A stretch of DNA of 64,000 bases from Phanerochaete sordida (GCA_019973155.2 BPQB01000003.1:992001-1056000), one strand, 5' to 3'; numbered from the stretch's first letter, positions 1-12,763 are shown. The notes: generated by a model from the sequence alone, not told the origin. Translations and numbers: made by a program.

Positions 1-633
1 GGTTGAACGTCGAGCTCGGATCGAGGCTGCTTCCGCGCGAGCTCATTAAACGTAACCACACCAAGGTCGCGGATGCTGTACTAGGTCTGGAGCTACCGTT
101 CATCGGGTTTTAGTGGGTCCCTCGGCACGGAAACGTCGTCTACTCAGATGCTGACTTTGAGTCAGCACCGTCACCGGAGGGGTCGTCAGTAAAGTCGATC
201 CCGACGCCACAGGAATTCATCCAGCGTGGCGTAAGGCCTTGGTCCACTTGGTCTTTGGCTCAAGCTGGCCGGAGGCAGCTTCTTCCGACGTTGTAAACGA
301 GATCCGCGAGAAGAACAAAAAGGGCGAAGCGGTTTTCCGTGAGATGACACCCGACGGCGGCGCATATTTCAACGAGGTGGGCCGTTTGAGATATGGGCAT
401 CTCACGATGTGCTCAAGTAGTCTTTTCGTACACAGGCATCTCTCTATCAAGTCGACCCCAAGTCCGACTTCTTCGGTTCGCACTACCAGAAGCTCCGGGC
501 TATCAAGAAGAAATACGACCCCACTGGCCTTTTCGTGGTGCACGGCGGGGTAGGCTCTGAGGACTGGGACGCAGACCTGCACTGCCGCGTCTCGCCGCAC
601 CGCACCTCTCGTACACGGTCCGACGGCCTCTGA
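1..633 (+). CDS. FAD-linked oxidoreductase, C-terminal part (5' truncated by window)
   Basis: Only the C-terminal end of a secreted-type FAD-linked (BBE/berberine-bridge-like) oxidase lies in the window. Predicted exons are 1-106, 166-376 and 436-633, joined in phase. The translation runs from a GSRLLPRELI stretch through HPAWRKALVHLVFGSSWP and GGAYFNEASLYQVDP to FFGSHYQKLRAIKKKYDPTG and VGSEDWDADLHCR. The GAYFNEA, FFGSHY and YDPTGLF blocks are typical of the BBE domain that closes the substrate pocket in this family (family knowledge). The FAD-binding half is off the left edge, so substrate and secretion signal cannot be judged. The stop is TGA at 631-633. The family oxidises a wide range of alcohols, sugars or secondary metabolites; nothing here narrows that. 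Confidence 0.82.
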
Positions 634-1151
634 GAACTTGGAAGGCGACACGCCACGGGTATGCGGGCAACAATACTCGGTCGCGGGGACCGACTGTACG
701 ATGATATTCGGTAAGTACATCAGGACATTTCAGGAGGTGTATGTATGTAGCTACAACCTATCGCCAATAACCAGATACTGTATAGTTTATACAATGAACG
801 TGTAGAGGTTGTATGCGGAACCGGAGAGCTGGACTCGCAGACTCGCGACGGGCAGGCTTGTCGCCTGAGATGTCGCGGCCTGGGCAAGAACGGGAAGGAG
901 CGTAGGGTCTGTACTCGTTCTCGAGACGGACGGAGAAGCACAAGATGGAGGAGATGGAAGATACAAGACGAGAGTATGGGGAAAGTGAGAGGTGAGAATT
1001 GAGAGCTGAGAGTTGAGAGGAGTGAGAAGGCGGCGATGTAGGGAATGGAAAGCGATAGCTCAGAAAGCGACGACAACCAACAAGAGATACCGGCACGAAA
1101 CAAAAATCATGCTACAATATAGTGTGCTGCATCGAACGATGAGGGCGGCGA
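634..1151. other. Convergent intergenic region
   Basis: No gene is supported between the oxidase stop and the DCP2 stop. The + strand is purine-rich near 940-1030, with repeated GAGAG-type runs. This fits the two 3' untranslated regions. I see no tRNA or repeat element. Confidence 0.6.
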
Positions 1152-3639
1152 TTACCGGAACCCGACGCCGACGAACGCGGGGTCAACGGTGGGTGCGCGC
1201 GGCGGGGCCGTGCCGTTGAGGATGGAGAGCAGCTGGGCGTTGTTCCCGTTCGTGCGCGGCAGGTTGAACGACGGCGAGAGCGCGGGCGCAGACAGGGGCG
1301 CGGGCTCGTTGTACCCGGTCGACGGCAGGAGCTGCCCCGGCGGGAGGAGGCGCAGGCCCTGCTGGTTGAGCTGTCGGGCCGCAGGGAGGAACTGCTGGGG
1401 CGCGGGAAGCTGTTGCGGCGCGGGGAACGGCGGACCCGCCATGCGGCCGGGCGGATATGGCGCAGGCGGGGCGGCCATGGGTGGTCCGAGGGGCGGGCGG
1501 ACAGCGTGGCCCGGCTGCATACCGCCCAGCTGCTCCTCGTTGAAGACGTGCCTGGGCGGCATCGGATACGGGGGGTGGAAGGTGTTGCTAGTGTGAGGGC
1601 GAACTGTGAAGGGGTCATGGACCGCGCCATGGGGTGCGGGCGGGAAGGGGGGCGGCTGGTTCACAAAACCAGGCGCGGTAGACGAGGGTCCTGGACCGGA
1701 TGAATAGATCACTGGAGACTCCTCGCGAACGCCGTACATGGCATTCATGGGGCCGGGTGCACCTAGCTGTTCCCGGACAGGGAGAGGCGGGCCGTTCATG
1801 GCAAGAGCAGCCTGCTGACGCTCAATCTTGGGGGTCATCCTCTCAGAGTCCTTTGCCAGACTCTCAAGCATCGAAATGTACTTCATCTGCTTCGGGATAG
1901 CTGCCTGGGTTATGCTTGCACGCTGCAAGTAGGGTGAAAGGCCTGCAGCCGTACGGCGAGCTGATGGGGATGGCTGGCGGTCTGGACCGTTGACCAGCGA
2001 GCGAAGATGGGCATCAGAGCTGGCGTGCTTCAATGGAGAGGGCGAAGGTATGGCCCTCGATGGCTTGCGAGAATGAGAATGAGATGGCGGAGGAGAGACA
2101 GCAGGAATAGTCGAAGGTGTACGCGGAGGTCTGATGGTTGCAGCCTGAGATGGTGAGCGAGACCCTGGCTGCACCAGTTCCGCCGCAGTAGATATGGGTG
2201 GGTGGATACTACTGGGGAGCTGGCCATTAATCTGGGACTTCGGGATATCCTCGACGGAGGACGCCGAGGCAGAGAGAGATAGTGAAGAAAGGAGGCGAGC
2301 GAAGTGAGGGTCAACGGAGTCAAGGTTTAGTGCCTGCGGCGGGTTGTCGTCTGGCGTAGCGTGGTGAATTACAGGTTCGCTGTACAGAGGCGATGGCGTT
2401 TGGGGATCACCATGATCAGCAGATGATTGCGAACTCGACTCTTGGGTAACAGCGTCCTGGGCATCATGCACCTGTCGTGCATCATCGCCACTCGACAGGT
2501 GCGGGTCCGCTTCAGCAGGCGCATGGGATCGCCTCCGATTGCGGCGGCTGTTCTGCTCTTTCGGCTTGTGATCACGAAGGAAGGCCTTCAGCGGGCTGGG
2601 GTATGTTCAGCAACGATGACGACATCTGGCAGACAGCGCACACACCCTATGAACGGCGTGATGAGGTAGAACTTGCCCGAAACGGGCTTGTTGCGCTTCC
2701 AGGTCGGAAGGTCTTGGAGCTTGAACCAGGCGATTTTCTGGTGGAGAGCGTCAGGCAAAGCGGGGTAAACGAAATGGGCAAAGCGTACACTAATCTCCTT
2801 TCGCGTTCGCGTTTCGAATGGGAAATCTTCTGGCACATTAGGGACGATGTACAATGATAATGATTGGTCTCGGATCGATAGCTCCACGACGTCTGCAGGC
2901 TTGATTTGTTCGCCAAGGTCATAGCCCGTCTCTTCCAACACCTGTGAGATACCTTAGGAAATCCAATCGAGTGGCTATCATGAGATCGACTTACTTCGCG
3001 TATGGCGCATTGATACCGTGGCTCCTGCTCGTTTATCTTGCCCTTCGGGAAACTCCAGGCTGAGGTAGCTTTCCAACCCTTGACTAACAAGCACTGGTGC
3101 GGCGTCAACCTCTGCAAAGCCCCACTGCCACGTTCGGCGTACCTTGTCCCATGTTTCGTTCAGCATTATCGCGCCGCACACAGGAACTCGTGTCTTGTAC
3201 GCCATGAAGTTTTGGAAAGTCTGCTCATGGTCGTCACCCCAATGGCTGAGAAATGGGCAAACGTGGAAGAGACTGTGGGAGAATTTCTTGAGAGTCATGG
3301 TAGGGAGAGAGGAGTCTTGTTCTCGAATGAAGTCTTCGTAGTACCAGTGACTGCAAGGAGCGTCAGATTTTCTATCGGTGAATCGAGAGGAGGACAGGAC
3401 TGACGCTTGTTCCACCTGGAAACATACCCGCTCTAACGAAGCCAGTTCTACCTCGGGGAGGTTGAGGATGAATCGACTGTGACATTTGTGAGCATGGACT
3501 GTGGACACGTTGACAGCAGGACGGACCTTGAAAGATCCTCGAGGACTTCGTGTAGTCTTGCTTGGACGGACGACTGTTGTCCGTTCGCTGTTGACCGGGA
3601 CACTGGCAGTTCTGGGGACGAGGAAGACGAGGACGCCAT
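1152..3639 (-). CDS. DCP2: mRNA-decapping enzyme Dcp2
   Basis: Seven exons: 3639-3527, 3476-3405, 3350-3143, 3093-2995, 2941-2789, 2737-2646, 2595-1152; 726 aa. Dcp2 hydrolyses the m7GpppN cap to start 5'-3' mRNA decay in P-bodies. The N-terminal regulatory domain (about 30-125) contains SSRFILNLPEVE, VCFQVEQAHWYYEDF and the GAIMLNETW block. A complete Nudix box GX5EX7REUXEEXGU starts at G149 (SFPKGKINEQE then REVLEETGYD). Box B ends with KFYLITPFI and FLRDHKPKE. Residues from about 260 on are Pro/Ser-rich and probably disordered. They hold helical leucine-rich candidates (RLLSSLSL near 345; NAQLLSILNG near 700) like the Edc3/Pat1-binding motifs of fungal Dcp2 (inference). The 51-nt intron 2788-2738 keeps the reading frame, so an unspliced form would also read through. 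The ATG at 3639 precedes the conserved N-terminus. Confidence 0.93.
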
Positions 3640-4218
3640 GTTGGCGGCGACGAAGGGAGCGTGCGGGGAGGGGAGGCGAATAGAGGAACGAAGAGAATAA
3701 TTGGAGAGTTGAGACAAGGGTGAGTGCAACGCACACCTCGCAGGCGCCACAGCCCACGCACTCCCGCCCGTCACAAATACGGACAAACAAAACCTTCACC
3801 GCCTGCCGGTCCTCGACGGGCCACCGACTTCATCCGTTCATTCCTCCGTCAATTCTAGCGACCTCTGGGTCCTCCGACCAGGTACTGGCATCCGCTGTTC
3901 AGCCGCATGTTTCGATGACAGGGCCGGATCTACCGGGCTGAGCACCGTGAGATGGTCATCAGCGCAGTGCAATGGCTTGGGCTGCACTTGCACCCGCGCA
4001 AGTATCACGAGTCACCAAAGCTTTCGGGGCATCTCTGCTTTGCACTGTGAGCCAGGCTCTAGGGGTCGATCGTGCAAAGCACACCGCGACCAGGTTTCTC
4101 GAGCTTTCGAAGCGGAAGCTACCCTTTCAGCATGGTTGCAAATAGCTGCAAATATTCCCCACAGCGCTCATAAAGGGTATGATCGCCCACACCGTACTTT
4201 ACACCTTCCACCCCCACC
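3640..4218. promoter_or_regulatory. Divergent promoter region, DCP2 / TPR-MYND gene
   Basis: This 579-nt stretch separates two divergent start codons and carries no supported ORF. It presumably holds both promoters. No canonical TATA box stands out; CATAAAG near 4168 is the closest match on the + strand. Confidence 0.4.
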
Positions 4219-4957
4219 ATGGCAGCTCCTTCGATGACCGTTTCGCACGAGATCCTCTCCGGTCCCCCGGACCCTGCCACTCTTGCGCAGCATAAACAAG
4301 CCGCGACGTTACACAACGAAGGGATGGCGCTCGAACGGCAGGGCAAGCACGCCGACGCAATCAAGCTCTTCAAGAAGGCTTTGGAGATCAAGCTGGCTGC
4401 CATGGGGCGCACCGAAGGCACGGCCGTCACCTATAACGCGCTTGCCGAGTCTCAGATCCAGCTGGGGCAGCTTGACGATGCTTTGGAGAACGTTCAGCAG
4501 GCCCTGGCGATCGTCAATCAGCAGGGTTCGGTGAACAACCAGGCGTACTACCGGGAGACTCTGGGTTTGATCTACGAGATGAAAGGCGACCTCGAGAAAG
4601 CCAGGAGTACTCGAACAGGAAGTCCGCCTGATCGGTACCTCTGCAGCTATTTCCAGGTCAGTCGCCCGATCCTGCGGTGTTAGACGACGACTGAGAAACC
4701 TTGTAGTGCCCAAATCCAGCACCTCAGCCGCTCGGTCAGCTTTCTCAATGCAGCCGTTGCAAGGTGCGTACTAACAGTAAGCTCTCGATCCGACTTGCGG
4801 CTGACATGCTGCACGAAGGCCATCTTATACTGCTCGACGCCTTGCAGGGTGAGTACAACGCCCCCTCTCCATCTCGCAGGCACTTATGCCATTGTGACAG
4901 AATAATGACTGGAAGCGTCACAAGAAATACTGCCGCGAGACAAAGGCAGAGCTGTGA
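4219..4957 (+). CDS. Small TPR protein with C-terminal MYND zinc finger
   Basis: Four exons: 4219-4656, 4707-4763, 4819-4848, 4901-4957; 193 aa. Residues about 30-130 form tetratricopeptide-type helices (HNEGMALERQGKHADAIKLF, YNALAESQIQLGQLDDALEN, YYRETLGLIYEMKGDLEKA). The last three exons code for a MYND finger: CSYFQC, then CSRCKAILYCSTPC, then NNDWKRHKKYC, with the expected C/C/C/C/C/C/H/C ligand order. MYND fingers bind proline-rich peptides, and TPRs are protein-protein scaffolds (family knowledge). The combination suggests an adaptor, but no partner is visible. Reading exon 1 without splicing gives an unrelated tail, so the zinc finger depends on correct splicing of a 30-nt microexon. 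Confidence 0.8.
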
Positions 4958-5247
4958 AAGCCAGCGCCAGCTTACCATCTTCCTCTGCACAACTATGTCT
5001 CTGCAGACAGATCATTGTTTCTTTGATAGCCGTATTTGCTGTCTTTGATTGCTGAGAGTAATAAGACATGCGGGTGGACGCAAAAAGAACCTGCCGATGA
5101 TTCCCGTCTTGAGACTGCAGGTGAGACGGATGGGAACGACGTCATACGGTAGGGATGCGATCAGTGATGCGTCCACGTGGTCGCGAACGTTGTGGCGTCG
5201 TGATGGTCAAAGGCCGGGGCCGGCAGGGCTGCTCTCGGAGAGCTCTC

Positions 5248-7685
5248 ATGGCCGACAGACGGTTTCTCCCTCCGCCTGCCCATCCTGCACGGAGGCCAGA
5301 TGGTGTACACAGCGGCCCACCGTCCTTCACGACGCCGCGCAACCTGACCCCGCTCTCCCCAGCCACCGCTTCACCTCCTCGCTTGCCGTTGAGGCCGTCG
5401 ATCGGCCGGTCCACCGCGCTGGGGGGCTCCTCCCTCTCCACCAACTCGAGCCCTGCACTGCCAGAGCGCATCCCCGGATCAGTCGAGAATCTCTTCGACC
5501 CTGACTCCGACGACGATGAGTCCATCGCCTTGCACACCAAGGATGAGGAGCAGCTTTCTACTGCAGAGCTGCGCGAGCTGTACGACGAGGAAGAGATAGA
5601 GCGCTTTCTCCAGCTGTTCTCAGCTGTAAGCCGTTCAGCACTCCGTGCACCAGCTCCTGACCTCCGACTAGTACGTGACAGAGGTCGAGCTGCCACGCAC
5701 TTCCTCCGGGGCAAAGCCGAGTGCACCCGAACACGAGCTGGTTCCAGATATAGACGCAGACGACGACGAGGACAGCAGCTGGGTTGGCACACAGCAGGAT
5801 GCTCCTTCCTCTCCGTCTACCATCTCTAGTCCCGTGGTGGACGATCATGACCTTGGGCTAGGTCTCGCCGCCTGGGCTGCTTCGGTGAGCAATCAACGTT
5901 CTCCGACGTTCTCGCAATACGCTAATCTTGCCCTCACAGAAAATACTGCCTCTTCTACCACCACCCCCGCCACCTCAGCGACCATTCTCAATCAAGCGGG
6001 CGCGGCTGGCCGCGAACCGCCTCTTTCTTGCCCTGGAGCCAACATACTTCCCTATCTTGAAAAGGATGTGGTATCTGGCGATTTGGAAAGATTTTGGCAC
6101 AAGTCTATTCTACTACATCGTAGGTGCCCAACGCGCATCCTCACGACCCACAGCTGACCGCTCTCCGGTAGCTGTTCTGGATCATCTGGTACAACGACCT
6201 CTTGCTCTCGGGGTTATTCGTCCGACTGCTCTACGCTTTGCTCCGCAGGAAGTACCTCCCGTACCCTAGCGCCGCCGAGCTCCGACAATACCGACGTGAG
6301 GTCGAGCTCGCCGAGAGCTTCAGCCGGAGCGTCATCCTGCGCGTCGCGACGTCCCCGGCGATGAACGTCGCGGACGCGTGGACCGCGTTCAAGGACTACA
6401 GGACGGCGAAGAAGGAGAAGAAGAAGGCGAAGGCCGACGCCGAGGCGAGCGCGAGCGCGAGCACAGCAGATCTGAATGCGCCAGTGCCGGAGGTAGTCGT
6501 GGACGATACACCGGCGACACCCGTTGAAGAGTCCGAGGTGGCGGAGGAGGAACTCGACACGGTCCCTCCCATTATGGAGGCGGAGCATGTGGCGACACCC
6601 ATCATGCACGCTGCGAACGGCATCTCAGACATTCATGAGCGTATCAAGAAGTACGCATCGAGTGTACATGCCTCTGATCACTCTCTAACCTTTGCCAAGC
6701 ATCTTCCTGTGGCGTCGCCCCAACGTTTCGTTTGGCTATGCTCTAGTAAGTACCCGTTCCCTACACTATCGGTGCGGCACCTCACTTTATCTGGCTCGTA
6801 GGGTCTCCTTCTCCTCGCTTTGTTCACTGCGTTCATGCCTACGAAATATCTGGTCAAAGGGCTCACGATGGGCTTGGGTGTCTTCTTCTGGCACGGCATC
6901 CCTGTACTGGCTGTGCTTTCCCCCGCAGACCGAGCAAGGTATATCCATGTCATCCTCTGGAAGAGAACGACGCTAAGCGTCCCAAAGGATCCCTCCTCCT
7001 CTCACACACTCGCCAACAGACGCCGAGTACGCCATGGAGCTGATCTCACAGCGCGTCGCCCGGGGCCTGCCCATCAAGCCGCGGCGCAAGAAGAAGCGGA
7101 CGCCCTTCGGGAGCCGCGTCGACGTCGTCGACAGGGCGTCGCTGATGGGCCTCAAGACCGCCGACGACGAGGACCGCGGCGTCGACTGGGACAAGTGGGG
7201 CGGCCGCGTCGTCCACGCGAAGGTGTGGGCGGGCGACGTGAAGCAGGTCTTCAAGGGCGGCAACTGGAAGAGCCTCGACAAGTGGGCGGCCGCCGTCAAC
7301 CCGCTGCGCCCGCGCGACGCGCTCCAGCCGCGGAGCAGCGCGCCGAGCGTCGAGACGTACAGTGCGCACGCCCGTCTCATCCCTGTCGTGCGCCCCGCTG
7401 ACGCGCCGCCCAGCGTTCCCCGCGCAGCGCAAGGGCCCCGGGCTCATCACGCTCACGGACACGACGCTCTTCTACACGCCGATCGCGTCGTCCACGCCCG
7501 AGCTCACCATCCCGCTCGAGCGCATCCTCGCGGTGAAGAAGAGCGGCGTCGCGCGCGGGCTCAAGGTGCGCTTCGCGGAGGCGGACGCGCGCGGCGGCGA
7601 GGAGGAGCGCACGGAGCGCTTCCTGTGGGTCGGCGACCGCGACAGCCTCTTCGCGCGGCTCGTCGGCTGGCACGCGAACCACTGA
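5248..7685 (+). CDS. GRAM-domain membrane protein (GRAMD4-like)
   Basis: Eight exons: 5248-5625, 5672-5884, 5940-6119, 6172-6650, 6700-6745, 6802-6938, 6988-7361, 7414-7685; 692 aa. The N-terminus is Pro/Ser-rich with acidic patches. Hydrophobic segments follow (LFYYILFWIIWYNDLLLSG; GLLLLALFTAFMPTKYLV; LGVFFWHGIPVLAVLSP). A charged Ala/Lys/Glu-rich linker lies between the first and second of these, ending before the FLWRRPNVSFGYAL block. The C-terminus is a GRAM domain (RKGPGLITLTDTTLFYTP to ERFLWVGDRDSLFARLVGW). GRAM domains bind phosphoinositides or proteins at membranes; the layout resembles metazoan GRAMD4 (inference). The intron at 6939-6987 ends at an AAAG acceptor, not the nearer ACAG. 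Only that choice gives the in-frame ARIPPPLTHSPTDAEYAMEL junction. The ATG at 5155 is in frame but gives a basic, unlikely leader. Confidence 0.8.
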
Positions 7686-8024
7686 GGGCGCGGACGGTGC
7701 ACGTAACTATGCATAAGTTATGCGGGCCTGGCTGCGGATATGTCGCGGACATTGGTGCACGGTGGTTGTACTGTATTTGGCAGGTGTCGCCGCAAACGTC
7801 GCGTGGCGCTGTTCCCGTCAATCTTCGAATGAAGCGCACTCAAAGTCTGCCTCTGACACTGCGGCCGCTAATTAAGATGGGCTGGGGGCTCTTGGAGCTT
7901 GTGCGTCGTCTCTTTTCTCCCTCACACCTGCGTCGCCGTCGCCACTGCGTTTCCCGTCGTCGAGCGTGTTTCTGCCGCCCTCCAGAGTCGCGAGTCCCCC
8001 ACGCGCCAGCGACGCAGGCGGACC
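7686..8024. promoter_or_regulatory. Tandem intergenic region upstream of REC8
   Basis: 339 nt between two same-strand genes. It should contain the GRAM-gene 3' UTR and the REC8 promoter. No convincing TATA box, repeat or further ORF was seen. Confidence 0.4.
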
Positions 8025-11000
8025 ATGTTCTTCACAAACGAGCTCCTCTCGCGCCGTGACAGCGGGTTCGGCTTGCTATGGTACGCCGTGATCTCGAAGA
8101 GCCCTTGCATTTTCTGACTGTGCTTCAGGCTCGCCGCGACTCTGGGCGCGAAGTCGTCCTTCAGGAAGCTGCCCAGGCGATCCGTCATGACTGCAGACAT
8201 TTCGGAGCTGTGTAACCTCATCGCTGAACCCGCAGAGCCTCTGGCCCTTCGTCTCTCGAGCAACTTGATGATTGGTGTTGCGCGGTGAGTTTCATAGTCA
8301 AGCTACCTTGACAGCTGCGCTGACATATCTGTAGCGTTTACAAGGGTATACACACGCCAGCTTCAACAATTAATCCGAGCTAATGGAGTACTTTAGTTAA
8401 ACAAGAGATCCTGCTGACCGACGTGACAAGCTGCTTCAATACACTGAAGAAAGCGACACACGATATATATGCCGCATCGTCTGCCGCTGCGCAGCTGCAG
8501 ATGGGCCAGCCTACCGTCCGGCAAGCCTTGATCTTCCGTCTACAAGTGTCGTGGCTCATGAATGACAGTGCGGAGCTGGTGACAGCCATCGCTGATCCCG
8601 TCGTCGCCTTTGCGCTGGACTTTGATCATCTGTTTGGAGTGCGTCCTGGAGTTGCGCACATGCTCTACGGATTCGCTCATCGTCGTTGTGCAGGGCTGGG
8701 ATGAGCCGATGGGGACCCAGTTGAATGCAGGTACAGCGCATATAGTCATCCATCCGGCATGCAGGACGCTCATAGATGGCCGTAGAGGATGACATGGAGG
8801 AAGATGAAGAAGAATACGATCCTAAGAGCGGCCGAAAGACGAAGAGGAAGAGGGTGAAGCCCAGCTCCATCTCTGTTGCCGAAGAGGCTCGCGCAAACTT
8901 GCACATACTGCAAGAAGACCATAGCTATCTCTTGTCGAACTCTCTCGTCGAGGATGATCAGAATGTTGGGGGCATCATTCCTTCCTCTTCCCAGTTTGGT
9001 GGATTTCAATTCGGGGACGATTACCTCGATGGCGTCGATTTGGGCGGAGACATTGGCGACGAACTTGCCAAAGAGCTCGGCGACGACTGGGGTCTGTCAC
9101 AGAGGGATGCGTAAGTCACTTGCTTATCTAATGCGAGTACCGTGAAGCTGCCGTCTGACCGGTCCGCATCCGCAGTCCCCTTCCCAGCCAGGGTTTTCAG
9201 GATATCGAGATGGCCGACGTCAACGGAGATATGGACGACTTCCAGCTGCAGCAAGACGATCAGGGATTGCAAGATTACGACGGAGCCGCAATGCTGAATG
9301 ACGCCCCGTCGAGTACTCCGCTCTCCGCTAAACGCGCTGGCATGGTATGTGCATTCACCCATTCTTTTGGTATGAACTGAATTGATAGTTCCATGCATAG
9401 CCTGCCATGAGCGATGATTTCAACGGCAATGGTCGGTCCGTTCCGTATGTGACCTATGTATGCATCTGACGCGCTTGACAGCCGCGGCTGCGTTTGCTCA
9501 AGAGGGCTCGATAATACTCCCGCTGTCTCCGCTAGGTTCGCAAGCTGACCGAGACGGGGCGGCGGGGGGCGATCCGCAGCAGAAGCCGAGGAAGGGTAAG
9601 CGGGTTAGGCTGCTTCTTGACGCACGGACTGAATTGACGAACGAGGAACTCGAGGTACGTGTACTTGGATGGCGTACGTGTATGTGTCTCAGCTGATCAC
9701 CGCGCTCTTAAGCGGGCGCGCGCGAACTACTTAGAAGGTCAGGCAGTGCTTAAACGCGAGATGGAAAGGAGGAAGGCTGAGAAAGAGAGCGCGAGACTCA
9801 TCGAGGAGATGATCTGGGGTGCGCCTAGAGGAGGTAAGAAACCCGCGATTTCAGGGTCGTGACAGCTGTGTAGACTGAAACATGCTTGCAGTCGCAGCTC
9901 CTGTGCTCGTAGACTTCTGGCAGGAAAACTTCAGGGTACAAGTAGAGGCACGCTCAGGAAGACTTCATCTTATCACGGAGGGTGGGTGCTGCCGCGCTTG
10001 GTTCCCAGAAATCTGTCCATTAACGTACCGTCCAGGCGAGCCGCCAAGCAAGCGGCGAAGAATTGAGGCTGATCGTAGTGCGTCCGAAGGGCGCGATGTC
10101 TACGATGTGGACCGCCCTGCACAGGATGCTAACCTCGACGTTGAGACGGGGTGGGGTGGCGGTGGCAATATTGGTACGCTGTCTCCCCTTTATTTGGGAG
10201 ATAGCCGACTAATTGAAATGTTGGGAAGATGCTATGCAAGACGACTGGAATGTGGACTCTCGAATGCGCTCATCTGAGGTAATCATCTCCGCCACCGCAC
10301 GTAATGTATCTCCCTCCGATCTAACGGCGGCCCGTACCACAGGAACCAGGTCAAGGCCGCCGTGCTTCACGGCCTCCGTCGATTCTCGGCAGTCAGTTCT
10401 ATGAAGGCGATGCTGCACCGGCTCAGGACTACGGCTCAGGCTCTCAGCGAAGTAACCTCTTTCCTTGGGACAACGCCGGGGTAAGCTCCTCCGTGTCTAG
10501 TGCGGCTGTGCCGGCGGGCGGAGGAAGTGACCGGCTCAGCTTTGTGCGCGCCGACTCGCGGCTGCGCGGGAGCTCAGTCGACCACGACAGCCTCACTGCG
10601 GGATTCGTACCGCCATCGCCTGCGTCGTTCGGCGTGTCGGCGTCCCATAGGGGCAGCGGGTTCGAGTTTGACGGTGCGCGTCCCGGTCTCTGCCTCATTG
10701 TTGCTACTGACAGTCAGAAACCAGTTCCCGCGGGCGACGTCAATGCGGACGACTCGCAGATGACAGATGCCAGCGTGTTGACCTTGGAGCGAAACTCGTT
10801 CAATTTCCTGGAGTGAGCGCCGCAGTTCGCATTTTGATGCATATCTGCGGTGGCTAATGAGTGGCGATGCCTCCAGATACGCCAGGCAGCAGTTGAACGC
10901 CGCCCCATCTGCTACTTCGTCGCTGAAGTTCAGCGACGTCGTGCCGACGGAAAGCACGAGGCATGTCGCCGCGGCTGCATTCTACCACTGCCTCGGTGGG

Positions 11001-11126
11001 TCTTAATGATGCTGCGGGTCGACAGACTATCGCTAATCACTACAAACTGCAGTCCTTTCAACCAAAGACCTTCTCAAAGTTGAGCAGGATGAGTCTTACA
11101 GCAACATCGAGATTACGATTCGATAA
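8025..11126 (+). CDS. REC8: Meiotic cohesin kleisin Rec8 (Rad21/Rec8 family)
   Basis: Seventeen exons: 8025-8080, 8129-8284, 8335-8345, 8397-8638, 8694-8730, 8786-9110, 9176-9344, 9401-9431, 9482-9654, 9713-9833, 9892-9981, 10036-10173, 10229-10278, 10343-10673, 10725-10812, 10877-10995, 11053-11126; about 736 aa. The kleisin bridges the SMC heads of cohesin. The N-terminal domain is unmistakable: MFFTNELLSRRDSGFGLLW, LAATLGAKSSFRKL, PLALRLSSNLMIGVARVYK. A central RARANYLEGQ / LIEEMIWG / PVLVDFWQENFRVQVEARSG block follows. The C-terminal Smc1-binding winged helix is FLEYARQQL to FYHCLVLSTKDLLKVEQDES. LAATLGxKxSxRKL favours Rec8 over mitotic Rad21, a moderate inference. Exon 3 is only 11 nt. 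A 48-nt GC-AG intron may lie inside exon 4 (8521-8568). Confidence 0.9.
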
Positions 11127-11447
11127 ATGCCTCGCGAGCCCTTCAATGAACTGATCTTGTTGAGTCTGCGCCCTCTTTCGGATCGTTTGATGCATACTTT
11201 AGTTCGCCACACGTATCCTAGACGTACTGCTGTCGTTGCCTGTCTTTCGCAACCGAATAAATCGTACTTCACCAGTGCAATAAAGCCTGAGTTGTGTTAT
11301 GCATCGAGGGTGGGTCGATTTGAGGACGGAGAATGCCGCGGTGTTGGACGAAGCCGCGGTGAAAGGATGGTGTAAGCGCCGAACGAGGTGGACCCATGAA
11401 TTTGACTCTGAGCCAGTCGAATCGCACGACAACCATTCGCCTCTTGC
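11127..11447. promoter_or_regulatory. Tandem intergenic region upstream of IDI1
   Basis: 321 nt holding the REC8 3' UTR and the isomerase promoter. AATAAA-like signals occur near 11257 and 11279. No supported ORF. Confidence 0.4.
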
Positions 11448-12459
<1,012 letters not shown>

Positions 12460-12763
12460 GATTATAGGTGCTTTTATCATACCCTAATGTACACTGCGTA
12501 TTCTGGTTCCGGCGTCGATTGATCTCTCTATGCAATCTATAGACAGGCTCGAACATAACATGGTATAAACTACTGGGTGTCGTGGTATCTGGTGTGTCAA
12601 TGAATATAGTATACAGTTCATCAGCGTGGGTAATAGGGCACAATGAGACATCACCACGATTGCTAACATCCTCCCCTTCTTTCGGATGATATCTATTAGC
12701 ACGGTCTGGCCGTGCCCTAATACTATGTTTAGCAGCAAGGCACGGCACCACAAGGACGTGGTG
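12460..12763. other. Convergent intergenic region
   Basis: 304 nt between two convergent stops. Nothing beyond expected 3' UTR sequence was recognised. Confidence 0.5.

Noticed and set aside
1189..1596. 135-codon + strand ORF over the DCP2 3' part
   Set aside because: It is antisense to the GC-rich Pro/Gln-coding Dcp2 tail and has no motif.
6939..7021. Frameshift in the GRAM gene at the exon 6/7 junction
   Set aside because: The apparent shift came from choosing the ACAG acceptor at 7020; the AAAG acceptor at 6987 restores the frame.
8731..8785. REC8 exon 6 starting at the ATG at 8776
   Set aside because: It does not keep phase with exon 5; the acceptor CGTAG at 8785 does.
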